Below are positions 24,803 to 32,907 of a stretch of DNA of 53,635 nucleotides, one piece after another. This DNA is from an uncultured Christensenella sp. (GTDB lineage Bacteria; Bacillota; Clostridia; Christensenellales; UBA1750), in the NCBI GenBank assembly GCA_905193155.1, contig CAJJNQ010000016.1, forward strand, positions 1 through 53,635, in the 5' to 3' direction. The stretch's first letter is position 1. The number at the start of each line of letters is the position of its first letter. Under the pieces are notes generated by a model, which was given only the letters and a program-made list of their open reading frames with translations, was not told the origin of the DNA and did not search any database. The position numbers were made by a program, and so were the translations under genes.

Positions 24803-25927
24803 TTAGTTGAAGCTTTCCTGCGTGATGGTTTCCTTCAGCTCTTCGCACAGGCTGGCGAAGGCGGAGTAGTCCAGGCCGATGGCGGAGGCGACTTCGGTGT
24901 TGACGGTCGCGATGCCGCTGGACATGATCTGCACGGGAGTGGAAGCGGGCTGAGCGCCGTTGACCAGAACATCGACCGCAATGTCGGCCGTGGAGGTGCC
25001 GAGGGTGACGTAGTTGACGCCGTAGCCGCAAAACGCACCGTTCAGGGCGAAGGAGTCGGCACCGGCATAGTGCGGGATCTTAGCGTCGACGAACTTTTCG
25101 TAGATGGCAAGCTCGGTGGTCATGACGGTGTTGTCGGTGGGGGTGAACACAGCGTCCACCTTGGCGGCGATCAGCGCGTCGGCGGCAAGGGCCAGCTCGT
25201 CGTTGGTGGTGCCGGTCTTTTCAACGGTCTCGATGCCCTTGGTCTCGCAGTAGGCCTTGGCCGCGGCGATGGCGGACTTGGAGGAATCCTGCCCCTGATC
25301 GTAGAGCAGACCGAGCTTCTTGAGGTCGGGGTTGGCGGCGAGCATCAGGTCGATCACGGCTTCAACGTTCAGCGCGTCGGAGGTGCCGGTGATGTTGGAG
25401 CCGGGAGCTTCCAGCGAGTCCACAAGCCCCGCGCCCACGGGATCGGACACCGCGGAGAAAACCACCGGAATCGCATTTTCTTCGGTCGCAGCCTGCATAA
25501 TCAGGGCGGCGGGCGTTGCAATCGGGATGATGACGTCCACGCCGTCCGCGATGAGGTCGGCGGCGATCTGGTTCAGGGTGGTGGAATCGGCCTGGCCGTT
25601 CTTGGTGTAGTCCGCGTAGTCAAAGGTCACGCCCAGCTCTGCGCCCTTTTTGTCCAGTTCGGCCTGAATGGACTGCTCAATCTGGTCGAGGGATGCGTCG
25701 TCCACATACTTGACGATGCCGACCTTATAGATCTTTCCGGCTTCGGCAGGGGTTTCCTCGGCGGCTGCGCTCTCGGCGGGAGCGGCGGATTCAACGGGCG
25801 CTGCGCTTTCGGCGGCGGGCGCGGCGGTTGCGGCGGGGGCCTGAGAGGAGCAGGCCGCCAGGGTCAGGGTCATCAGCGCGGCGCTCACCAGCGCCAGGGT
25901 CTTGCGGAAGATGTTCGCGGTTTTCAT
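24803..25927 (-). CDS. trpX: Tryptophan-type ABC transporter, substrate-binding lipoprotein
   Basis: The 374-residue protein has a signal peptide with lipobox LAAC, an Ala/Glu/Ser-rich linker to about residue 60, then an ABC sugar-binding-like domain of the COG2984 family, beginning YKVGIVKYVDDASLDQIEQS. Typical family blocks follow: GVDVIIPIATPAALIMQAAT, VFSAVSDPVGAGLV and GSNITGTSDALNVEAVIDL. It captures substrate outside the membrane for TrpY/TrpZ. AGGAGG is 10 bases before the ATG at 25927. Regulation by a UGG-specifier T-box argues for tryptophan, or a closely related aromatic compound, as substrate. Confidence 0.85.
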   Translation of the reverse strand: MKTANIFRKTLALVSAALMTLTLAACSSQAPAATAAPAAESAAPVESAAPAESAAAEETPAEAGKIYKVGIVKYVDDASLDQIEQSIQAELDKKGAELGVTFDYADYTKNGQADSTTLNQIAADLIADGVDVIIPIATPAALIMQAATEENAIPVVFSAVSDPVGAGLVDSLEAPGSNITGTSDALNVEAVIDLMLAANPDLKKLGLLYDQGQDSSKSAIAAAKAYCETKGIETVEKTGTTNDELALAADALIAAKVDAVFTPTDNTVMTTELAIYEKFVDAKIPHYAGADSFALNGAFCGYGVNYVTLGTSTADIAVDVLVNGAQPASTPVQIMSSGIATVNTEVASAIGLDYSAFASLCEELKETITQESFN

Positions 25928-26006
25928 ATGAGGATGCCTCCTGAAAAATTGATTTGACTGAGTTTTGCATCGGGCCTTTGTCGGTACGGGGAGAGGGAAG
26001 GGTACG

Positions 26007-26285
26007 AAAAAAGCCCTTGTCCCCTTGTAAATCAGGGACAAGAGCTTGAATACACTCCTGCGATACCACCCATATTGGCGAAAACGCCCGCTCCGCGCAC
26101 AGTCATGCGCTCCGCTGTGATAACGGGCCGGAACCCCCGTCGCCATCTACTCGAACCTGCCGGTTCTTTCAAAGCGCCCTCGCGGGTCCATTCGCCGTCG
26201 TGCCACTGCCGTGATCTCACCACCCACGGCTCTCTTGAAGCTTTGCGACCGGGTACTCTTCCCGCTCATCGGTTTGTTGAGATGA
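26007..26285 (-). promoter_or_regulatory. T-box riboswitch, specifier UGG (Trp), upstream of trpXYZ
   Basis: The minus-strand leader shows a GCGGG / CCCGC lower stem with specifier loop GAA-UGG-A (codon at 26188-26190), the AAGAGTA bulge, AGAGAG and GGGTGGTGAGA distal sequences, then the T-box GGGTGGTATCGCAG (26058-26071). The terminator hairpin CTCTTGTCCCTGATT..AAGGGGACAAGGG with a TTTTTT run (26007-26048) follows. Uncharged tRNA-Trp should stabilise the antiterminator and switch on the transporter. Confidence 0.93.
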
Positions 26286-26314
26286 ATTATAGAACCGACG
26301 CCATGGTTTGTCAA
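26286..26314 (-). promoter_or_regulatory. Promoter of the trpXYZ T-box transcript
   Basis: Perfect consensus on the minus strand: TTGACA (26309-26314), 17-bp spacer, TATAAT (26286-26291). Confidence 0.85.
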
Positions 26315-26415
26315 GCACTTTTTCAAACTTTTTTGCAGGCAGCTCTTTGGAGCGCTGCATTTTGAGAGAAAAGGGCTTTGGGGTGCGCTTGAACGGGGCG
26401 TGTTTCCGCGAAAGG

Positions 26416-28305
26416 TTACAGGCTCTCCTGAAGCGCCTTGCGCGCGGAGAGGATGTATTTGGCGGTGTCCAGCGGGTCGATGCCGCGGCGTTCGCAGGTG
26501 CGGCCGAGGGTCAGATCCACCGGCTCATAGGCCTTCAGCCGCGCCGTCATCAGGCCACGACCGCCCGTGTAGGCGGCAAGCTCCGTGGGGTAGTCCGTCG
26601 AGGTCGCCGCGGGGAGCTCTGCGGTGAGCACCATTTTGTCCCCGCGCATCTCCGGCGCGGAAAAGCGCCCGCGCATCGTCGCAAGGTCGCTCATCAGCCG
26701 CCCGCCGCAGTCCGCAGGCACCACGAAGCGGCAGGAGAGCACCGGCTCCAGCAGCACCGATCCTGCGCGCTGCAGGCCGTCCTGTATGCCCATGGGCGTG
26801 GCCACCGCAAAATCCAGCGGGTGCGTGTGCCACTGGTGGTCGCTGCCGTCGTAGAGCTCGATTTCGAGATCCGTCACCGGCCAGCCCAGCCGCCCCTGCG
26901 CCAGCGCCTGCGGCAGCGTCTGCTCGACCTGCTTCAGGTATCGCGGCTTGATGGCCGTGGGCGGCACGGTGCATTTGTAGACGATGCCGCTGCCCGCCGG
27001 CAGGGGGGTTAAGTGGAATTTCATGATCGCCCAGCAGGGCTTGGGCATCGTGTAGGCCACAAAGCCGTCGGTTTCGCGCGCAATCGTCTCGCGGTAGAGC
27101 ACCGTGGGCGCGGAGAGGCGGCATTTCAGCCCGAACCGCTCCTCGATCAGCGCGGGCAGGATCTCGGTCTGGATGCCGCCCATCAGCTGCACATACATCT
27201 CCTGTGTGAAGCTCACCCATTGTGCGTTCAGCGCGGGGTCCTCGGCGGAAAGCTCCGTCAGCGCCGCCCGCAGCGCGCGCAGATCCTTTTCGTCCTCCGG
27301 CTCCACCTTGGCCGACAGCAGCGGCTGCGCCCGCAGCGCGTCCATCCGCCCCGGCGGCAGCAGGGCTGCGTCTCCGATCACATCGCCCGCCTTTGGCTCG
27401 CCCAGGCCGTAGATCAGCCCGATGTCGCCCGCGCGCAGCTCGCCGCGGTCCTCGATCTTCGTGCCGCGCAGCACGCGGATCTGCGTCACCTTGTTCTCGC
27501 CCAGCTGCATCCGGTTGGAAATCGTGCCGGAAAACAGGCGCGTCAGCGCCGCCCGCCCCATGCCTTTGTCCGGCGAGACGGCGAACACCACGCCGCACAG
27601 CGCCGCATCCGGATCGCCGCAAGGGCCGGGCAGGAAGTCCGCAACCGCGTCGAGCACCCGGTCAACGCCTTCACCCCGGAGCGCCGCGCCCGAAAGCGCC
27701 GGGTAAGCGCGGCACTCCCGCGCGGCGCAGCCCAGCGCGCGCAGCGCTTCGGCGGGGGAGGGCAGGTCGCCTTCCAGATAGCGCTCGGTCAGCGCATCGT
27801 CGGTCTCGCACGCGGTTTCGATCATCGCATCCTCGTCCCACAGCGGCGCGACGGGGACGTTCAGTTCCTCGCGGATCTGACGAAGCACCCGCTCACGATC
27901 CGCGCCGATGCGGTCGGTCTTGTTGAGGAAAAACACCACCGGGATCTTCGCCGCGCGCAGGGCGGAAAAATACAGCTCGGTCTGCGCCTGCACGCCCTCC
28001 ACGGCGGAGACCGCCAGCACCGCGCCGTCCACCGCCCAAAGCCCGCGCTCCACCTCGGCCGCAAAGTCCGCGTGGCCGGGCGTATCCACGATGGTGATGA
28101 GCGTATCCTTCCACACGCCGCTGGCGGCGGAGGAGCGCACCGAAATGCCGCGCGCACGCTCCACGCCGAGTGTGTCGGTATGCGCCGTTCCGTCGTCCAC
28201 GCTGCCCGCGGTCTTGAACGCGCCGCAGAGCGCCAGCATTCGCTCGGTCAGCGTGGTCTTGCCTGCGTCCGCGTGCGCAAGGATTGCAATATTGCGCCTG
28301 TCCAT
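26416..28305 (-). CDS. Tet(M)-like translational GTPase (ribosomal protection family homologue)
   Basis: The 629-residue protein aligns by eye along its length with Tet(M)/Tet(O) (about 639 residues): G1 AHADAGKTTLTERM (10-23), switch I ERARGISVRSS, G3 VDTPGHADFAAEV, G4 LNKTDR, and the C-terminal EF-G domains IV and V (VLLEPVLSCRFVVP, GGRGLMTARLKAYEP). It binds the ribosome in the manner of EF-G. The domain IV loop III of Tet(M), with the SPV tip that displaces tetracycline, is replaced by HQWHTHPLDF, so drug protection is doubtful. It lies 53 bp after dnaB and is probably cotranscribed. The ATG has AAGGGGG upstream. A chromosomal translation factor of unknown role is the safest call. Confidence 0.8.
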   Translation of the reverse strand: MDRRNIAILAHADAGKTTLTERMLALCGAFKTAGSVDDGTAHTDTLGVERARGISVRSSAASGVWKDTLITIVDTPGHADFAAEVERGLWAVDGAVLAVSAVEGVQAQTELYFSALRAAKIPVVFFLNKTDRIGADRERVLRQIREELNVPVAPLWDEDAMIETACETDDALTERYLEGDLPSPAEALRALGCAARECRAYPALSGAALRGEGVDRVLDAVADFLPGPCGDPDAALCGVVFAVSPDKGMGRAALTRLFSGTISNRMQLGENKVTQIRVLRGTKIEDRGELRAGDIGLIYGLGEPKAGDVIGDAALLPPGRMDALRAQPLLSAKVEPEDEKDLRALRAALTELSAEDPALNAQWVSFTQEMYVQLMGGIQTEILPALIEERFGLKCRLSAPTVLYRETIARETDGFVAYTMPKPCWAIMKFHLTPLPAGSGIVYKCTVPPTAIKPRYLKQVEQTLPQALAQGRLGWPVTDLEIELYDGSDHQWHTHPLDFAVATPMGIQDGLQRAGSVLLEPVLSCRFVVPADCGGRLMSDLATMRGRFSAPEMRGDKMVLTAELPAATSTDYPTELAAYTGGRGLMTARLKAYEPVDLTLGRTCERRGIDPLDTAKYILSARKALQESL

Positions 28306-28358
28306 CGGCGTTTCCCCCTTGTCAACGATCTTTTTTATCTGTATTTAAGAAATGCGGG

Positions 28359-29699
28359 TCAGCTTTCCTGCTGATCCGCAATGTTGAAAAATCTCGTATA
28401 GCGCGCTTCCCAGCCCAGACGTACCGTGCCTAAGGGGCCGTTGCGCTGTTTCTGGATGATGACCTCCGCGATGTTCTTGTCCTCGGTTTCGGGGTTATAA
28501 TAGTCCTCGCGGTGCAGGAACATGACGGTGTCCGCGTCCTGCTCGATCGCGCCGGAGTCGCGCAGGTCGGACAGCATCGGGCGGTGATCCTGGCGCTGCG
28601 CCGCGCCGCGGGAGAGCTGCGAACCCACCACGATGGGGATCTTCAGCTCCAGCGCCATCAGCTTGAGCTGGCGGGACAGGTCGGAAACCTCGTTCTGGCG
28701 GCTTTCGTTGCGGTTGGGCGAGGTCATCAGCTGCAAGTAGTCGATCAGCACCAGATCCAGCCCGTGCTCCATCTGCATCCTGCGGCAGCGCGAACGGATT
28801 TCCGGTATGGTGATGGACGCGGTGTCGTCGAAATAGATCGGGCTTTGCGCGATCGGCCCCATCGCCTCGGCCAGCTTCTGCCAGTCGTCGTCGGTCAGGG
28901 AACCCTGACGCACCTGCTGCATATCGACGTGCGCCTCGGAGCAAAGGATGCGGTTGGCCAGCTGTTCGCGCGGCATTTCCAGCGAAAAGAACGCCACGGT
29001 TTTGCGGCCGACCATCGCCGCGTGCTGCGCGATGTTGAGCATGAAAGCGGTTTTACCCATAGAAGGGCGCGCGCCGACCAGGATCAGCTCGCCACCGTGG
29101 AAGCCCGTGGTCAGGCGGTCCAGCTCTACAAAGCCGGAAGGCACGCCCTGCACGCGCCCTTTGTTGATATAGAGCTCTTCGATGTTGGCGTAGGTCGTCA
29201 TCAGCGCGGGCTTGATGTGCACCAGCGAATCCGACGCGCGCTTCATCGAGATGTTATAGATTTGCTTTTCTGCATTGTCCAGTATGTCCGGGACGGTCTT
29301 ATCCTCGGTATAGCACTCGTTGCTGACCTCTCCGCAGGCGCGGATGAGGCGGCGCAGGATGCTTTTTTCCTCCACGATGCGGGCGTAGGCCTGCGCGTTG
29401 GCCGCAGAGGGCATGGAGCGCGACAGCGTCACCAGGTACGCCGCGCCGCCGATGCCTTCCATCATGCCGCGGCGGTTCAGCTCGTCCGTCATCGTCACCA
29501 GATCCACCGGCCGCCCTGCGGCATACAGCGCGCACATGGCTTCGAAAAGCGCCTTGTTGACAGCCGAATAGAAGTCGTCGCTCTGGAGGGTTTCGACCGC
29601 CATCATCACGGCTTCTCGACTGAGCATCATCGCGCCCAGAAGGGATTTTTCCGCATCGTCGCTGTGCGGCGGCACACGGCCATCCATTTCCATCGGCAT
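28359..29699 (-). CDS. dnaB: Replicative DNA helicase
   Basis: The 446-residue protein is the hexameric replicative helicase. An N-terminal DnaB domain starts PPHSDDAEKSLLGAMML, and the RecA-like domain has Walker A GARPSMGKTAF (209-219), Walker B LVLIDYLQLM, and the sensor and arginine region DLRDSGAIEQDADTVMFLHRED. The C-terminus GTVRLGWEARYTRF is typical. AAGGAGG precedes the ATG. Usual Firmicutes neighbours of dnaB (rplI, the GGDEF/DHH phosphodiesterase, purA) are not seen; a Tet(M)-like GTPase follows. Confidence 0.97.
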   Translation of the reverse strand: MPMEMDGRVPPHSDDAEKSLLGAMMLSREAVMMAVETLQSDDFYSAVNKALFEAMCALYAAGRPVDLVTMTDELNRRGMMEGIGGAAYLVTLSRSMPSAANAQAYARIVEEKSILRRLIRACGEVSNECYTEDKTVPDILDNAEKQIYNISMKRASDSLVHIKPALMTTYANIEELYINKGRVQGVPSGFVELDRLTTGFHGGELILVGARPSMGKTAFMLNIAQHAAMVGRKTVAFFSLEMPREQLANRILCSEAHVDMQQVRQGSLTDDDWQKLAEAMGPIAQSPIYFDDTASITIPEIRSRCRRMQMEHGLDLVLIDYLQLMTSPNRNESRQNEVSDLSRQLKLMALELKIPIVVGSQLSRGAAQRQDHRPMLSDLRDSGAIEQDADTVMFLHREDYYNPETEDKNIAEVIIQKQRNGPLGTVRLGWEARYTRFFNIADQQES

Positions 29700-29741
29700 G
29701 AGCTTTCCCTCCTTTCGGCATACGATAAAAATTCCCTAGTT

Positions 29742-29770
29742 ATCATATCATTGTGTTGACAAAAAAACAA
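29742..29770 (-). promoter_or_regulatory. Possible dnaB promoter
   Basis: TATGAT (29742-29747) is preceded, 17 bp upstream, by TTGTTT (29765-29770) on the minus strand. The -35 overlaps the U-run of the preceding terminator. Confidence 0.4.
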
Positions 29771-29801
29771 GCCGTGTTCTCTGCCAAGAGATCACGGCTT
29801 G
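29762..29801 (-). terminator. Terminator after the MBL-fold hydrolase
   Basis: The minus strand folds CAAGCCGTG / CACGGCTTG around an inner CTCTTGGCAGAG hairpin and continues TTTTTTTG. Confidence 0.85.
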
Positions 29802-29815
29802 CAGCCCTATGAAAA

Positions 29816-30649
29816 TCAGATTTCGTAAACCACGCCGTCGTAGGCCACGTCAAAGCCCTCCGGGTTGGCCAGCTTTTCCAGCTCCTCGTGCAGCAGATGA
29901 CCGTTGTGGGAGAAGTGGGTGATGACCAGCTTGGTGCTGTCGTCCACATTGCTGTTTTCGCGCAGGCGGTCGCGCATGATCACGTCGTCGCTAAAGCCCA
30001 TGTGGTTGGTGCCTTCGGCTTCGTCGCCGCAGGTGCAGTCCAGCATCACAAAGTCCAGATGCCTGCCCTTGAGCGCCGCCATGGTCTCCGGCACGAACAG
30101 ACCGGTGTCGTGACCGTAGAGCATGGTCTTGCCGTCCTTGTCCGTCACCAGATACAGGTAGCACTGCTGGCTGCGGTCGTGCAGCGCCGTCAGCGCTGTG
30201 AAACGATAGCCGCCGGGCAGCTCGGTCTCGGCAAAGGGCACAACGCGCTTGAATTGCACGCGCCCGCCGGGGCCGCCGTAGGCCGCCGTGCCGCGCGCGA
30301 TCTGAAGACCCACGCGGTCGTTGCCGTAGACCGTCAGGGTTTCCGGAGAGGTCTCGTCCAGATGAGAAAACCAGGTGTAGCGCGTGCCCAGATCTTCGGC
30401 GTAGAGATGATCTTCGTGGTCATGCGTCACCAGCAGCGTGTGCAGGCGGCTCAGATCCAGGCCGTTTCGCAGAGCGTTTTGATAGGTGTCGGCGGAAAAG
30501 TCGATCATCAGGTCATCGTTGATCAGGGTCGAGGAGCGGGTGCGGATGTTCTTTCCGCCCAGCTCACGGGCGCGCTTGCAGAATTCGCAGTTGCAGAACA
30601 GAGCCGGCCAGCCCTCTGCGGCGGCCGTACCCAGTATCCGTATCTTCAC
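29816..30649 (-). CDS. MBL-fold metal hydrolase, PhnP-like
   Basis: The 277-residue protein has the metallo-beta-lactamase motif THDHEDH (75-81: H76, H78, D80, H81), a later LHDRSQ histidine, GHDTG metal bridge and a final THFSHNGH. Three N-terminal cysteines in CNCEFC (C19, C21, C24) resemble the structural zinc site of PhnP, the phosphodiesterase for cyclic phosphoribose in phosphonate catabolism. No phn genes are nearby, so the substrate here is unknown. The start is GTG at 30649 with AAGGAGG 11 bases upstream. It follows a membrane protein gene by 6 bp, so the two form an operon. Confidence 0.8.
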   Translation of the reverse strand: MKIRILGTAAAEGWPALFCNCEFCKRARELGGKNIRTRSSTLINDDLMIDFSADTYQNALRNGLDLSRLHTLLVTHDHEDHLYAEDLGTRYTWFSHLDETSPETLTVYGNDRVGLQIARGTAAYGGPGGRVQFKRVVPFAETELPGGYRFTALTALHDRSQQCYLYLVTDKDGKTMLYGHDTGLFVPETMAALKGRHLDFVMLDCTCGDEAEGTNHMGFSDDVIMRDRLRENSNVDDSTKLVITHFSHNGHLLHEELEKLANPEGFDVAYDGVVYEI

Positions 30650-30655
30650 AGGGAA

Positions 30656-31402
30656 TCAATCCTCCTTGACTTGAGATTCATCGGTGGAGTCGACAGCCTC
30701 TTCCGGCGCGTCAACGGGGGCGGTATAGGTGTTCTCCTGCGCCTCGGCCGCGTCGGGAGCAGCGGCGGTTTCAGCCGCCGGAGCATCGGGAGCAGCAGCG
30801 GCGTCCGCCGCAGGAGCCTCCTGCCGGGGCTGATCGTGCAGCGGCGGCTGCGCCCAGGTCGAGGTGTCCGAATAGGAATAAGAGGCGTTTGCTGCGTTCT
30901 GCTGCGGCTTGGGCGCACGGTGAGAATGCGCAATGCCGCGCACGAGCAGGCAGATGCCCACCAGGATCAACAGCGCCGGGAAGATGGTGCCGTAATAGGG
31001 CTTGAGCAGCGCGTTCAGGCCGGGGGTGAACAGGATCAGCAGCCCGCCGCCCACGCACAGCAGGATCAGCGCCGGGATGATCGGCCAGTTGCCGATGCGG
31101 CGGAACTCACAGATGTGAATCAGGAAAAACGCCAGCGACAGCGCAAGGGGCGTGACGACCGAGGCGTATTTGCCGGGCAGCATCAAAAGATCCGCCGCCA
31201 TCCAGCCCGCGCCCAGGCACAGCACGATAAAGCCCGAGATCGTAAAGCCGCACTTGCCCGTCGTCAGGCGCCCGATCAGCAGTCCAAGCCCCACCAGCAC
31301 GAAAAACGTGCCTTCGGGAAGGTTGACGCCGGGCAGCGCGCCCAGCAGAAAGTAAAGCCCCGCCAGGATCAATACGATGCCGGGGGTAACATATTTTTTC
31401 AT
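30656..31402 (-). CDS. Multi-pass membrane protein with Ala/Pro-rich tail
   Basis: The 248-residue protein starts MKKYVTPGIVLILAGLYFLL and has about six short hydrophobic segments spaced like DUF5668/LiaF-type N-terminal membrane domains, ending near residue 165 with ILVGICLLVRGIAHSHR. The remaining 80 residues are a low-complexity, acidic, Ala/Pro/Glu tail (APAADAAAAPDAPAAETA) that is probably cytoplasmic and disordered. LiaF-like proteins sense cell-envelope stress, but the signature C-terminal domain is absent, so no function is assigned. AAGGAGG precedes the ATG, and a good promoter is 40 bp upstream. It is cotranscribed with the MBL hydrolase. Confidence 0.7.
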   Translation of the reverse strand: MKKYVTPGIVLILAGLYFLLGALPGVNLPEGTFFVLVGLGLLIGRLTTGKCGFTISGFIVLCLGAGWMAADLLMLPGKYASVVTPLALSLAFFLIHICEFRRIGNWPIIPALILLCVGGGLLILFTPGLNALLKPYYGTIFPALLILVGICLLVRGIAHSHRAPKPQQNAANASYSYSDTSTWAQPPLHDQPRQEAPAADAAAAPDAPAAETAAAPDAAEAQENTYTAPVDAPEEAVDSTDESQVKED

Positions 31403-31441
31403 ACCAAAACCTCCTTGCGATTTCTTGTATGGATTATGTTT

Positions 31442-31470
31442 ATTATACTTCAAACGAGGCGGAACCTCAA
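31442..31470 (-). promoter_or_regulatory. Promoter of the membrane protein-MBL operon
   Basis: TTGAGG (31465-31470), 17-bp spacer and perfect TATAAT (31442-31447) on the minus strand. Confidence 0.75.
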
Positions 31471-31574
31471 CAAAATTCACAATTCGTTCCAGAAATGTTT
31501 GCGAAGAAGCGGAACGCCGGAGAAAATGCGCGCATAGGATGCAGGGACGCTTTCAGAAGGAGGAAGATGCGGGA

Positions 31575-32567
31575 ATGAAAAAGGGAATCTGTGCATCGAT
31601 GTGTCTTGTGCTGGCGGCGGCGCTGCTGCTGACCGGGTGCCAAGGCGGCGGGCTGGAAAAGGTGCGCCTTGCCGAGGTCACGCATTCGGTGTTCTATGCG
31701 GCGCAGTATGTCGCAATGGAGCGGGGCTTTTTTGCTGACGAAGGGCTTGAAATCGAGTTGACCAATGCGGGCGGCGCGGATAAGGCGATGACCGCGCTGT
31801 TGGCCGGGCAGGCCGATATCGCCCTGATGGGGCCGGAAAGCGCCGTCTATGTCGCCAACGAGGGACGCAAAGACGCTGCCGCTGTGGTCGGCCAGCTGAC
31901 GCAGTGCGACGGCGCGTTCATCCTGGGGCGCGAAAAGGAGGAAAACTTCACGCTCGAATCGCTGCGCGGAAAGTCCATCCTCGGCGGGCGCGCGGGCGGC
32001 ATCCCCCTGATGACGCTGGAATACGCGCTGCGCAAGGCGGGATTGGAGCCGGGCAAGGACGTGGAGGTGCGGTCCGACATCCAGTTCAACGCTATGGCAG
32101 GCGCATTTGCGGGCGGCGAGGGCGACTATACCACGCTGTTCGAGCCCACCGCCACCGCGATGGAAAGCGAGGGACAAGGCTATGTGCTGGCTTCCGTAGG
32201 CGAGATGGCGGGCGAGGTTCCCTATACCTGCTATCAGGTGACACGCTCTGCGCTGGAGGAAAAGAGCGATACCGTGCTGCGTTTCCTGCGCGCCATTGCC
32301 AGAGCTCAGCGCTTTGTGCAGGAAAATGACGCAAAAACCGTGGCCGAAGCGCTGGCACCTGCTTTTGCCGACACACCGGTGGAGACGCTGGAAACCGTCG
32401 TGGAGCGCTACCGCAGTATCGGCGCGTTTGCGCAAGCGCCCGTGATGCACGAGGAAGCCTATGAGCGCCTGCTCGACATTATGGAACAGGCGGGCGAATT
32501 GGAAAGCCGTCCCGCGTTTGAAACGATTGTCGATAATTCTCTGGCCGAGCGTGCGCAGAAGGGTTAG
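31575..32567 (+). CDS. SsuA/THI5-like ABC substrate-binding lipoprotein (orphan)
   Basis: The 330-residue protein has a signal peptide with lipobox LTGC and a periplasmic-binding type II fold of the NMT1/THI5-SsuA-TauA group: VRLAEVTHSVFYAAQYVAMERGFFADEGLEIEL, then GGADKAMTALLAGQADIALMGPES. Relatives bind alkanesulfonates, nitrate or pyrimidine thiamine precursors. The usual permease and ATPase genes are missing on both sides, and the leader shows no TPP riboswitch. The ATG at 31575 follows GAAGGAGGAAG. The substrate is unknown; it may share a transporter encoded elsewhere. Confidence 0.8.
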   Translation: MKKGICASMCLVLAAALLLTGCQGGGLEKVRLAEVTHSVFYAAQYVAMERGFFADEGLEIELTNAGGADKAMTALLAGQADIALMGPESAVYVANEGRKDAAAVVGQLTQCDGAFILGREKEENFTLESLRGKSILGGRAGGIPLMTLEYALRKAGLEPGKDVEVRSDIQFNAMAGAFAGGEGDYTTLFEPTATAMESEGQGYVLASVGEMAGEVPYTCYQVTRSALEEKSDTVLRFLRAIARAQRFVQENDAKTVAEALAPAFADTPVETLETVVERYRSIGAFAQAPVMHEEAYERLLDIMEQAGELESRPAFETIVDNSLAERAQKG

Positions 32568-32856
32568 TTGCCGGGGGACGTATACTCCCCCCGGCACCCC
32601 TCTTGGCATCGGCTTGCGCCGCTGCACCGCGCCGCCGTTCCGGCGGCGCGGATGCGGGGGACTCCGCCCCCCGCACCCCCCGTTTGTGCGGCACCGAAGT
32701 TGCCTGCGCTGCTGGTTTCTTTGCACAGAAACGTCCATGGAACGACGACCATCGCCGGGAATTGCCTGCCCGTCCGCAGCTCGAGAGGGGGCAGGAGAGG
32801 GGGGTGCAGGGGGGAGCGAAGCTCCCCTCGCTCACCGAAGAAGCCTTTCGGAAAGT
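32568..32856. repeat. GC-rich intergenic repeats, family B and relatives
   Basis: This 290-bp stretch holds no gene I can support. Around 32640-32700 is a GGGGGACTCCGCCCCCCGCACCCCCC block, and around 32790-32830 a GGGGGTGCAGGGGGGAGCGAAGCTCCCC block; the latter is shared with 47713-47760 and, inverted, with 5899-5945. Open frames on both strands cross these palindromes and look like chance frames. Confidence 0.55.
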
Positions 32857-32890
32857 AAAGGGAATCTGCAAGAACACAGATTCCCTTTTT
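32857..32890. terminator. Terminator between converging genes
   Basis: The stem AAAGGGAATCTG / CAGATTCCCTTT (loop of 8) is followed by TT on the plus strand; the A run at its other end lets it end the minus-strand lipoprotein transcript as well. Confidence 0.75.
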
Positions 32891-32907
32891 GCGCAGCGAT
32901 CGGCCGA

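Noticed and set aside
26416..28305. Calling the Tet(M)-like gene a tetracycline resistance gene
   Set aside because: Loop III that carries the SPV tip is not conserved and the context is chromosomal, so resistance cannot be claimed.
31403..31574. TPP riboswitch before the THI5-like binding protein
   Set aside because: No CUGAGA or paired TPP core is present in the leader.
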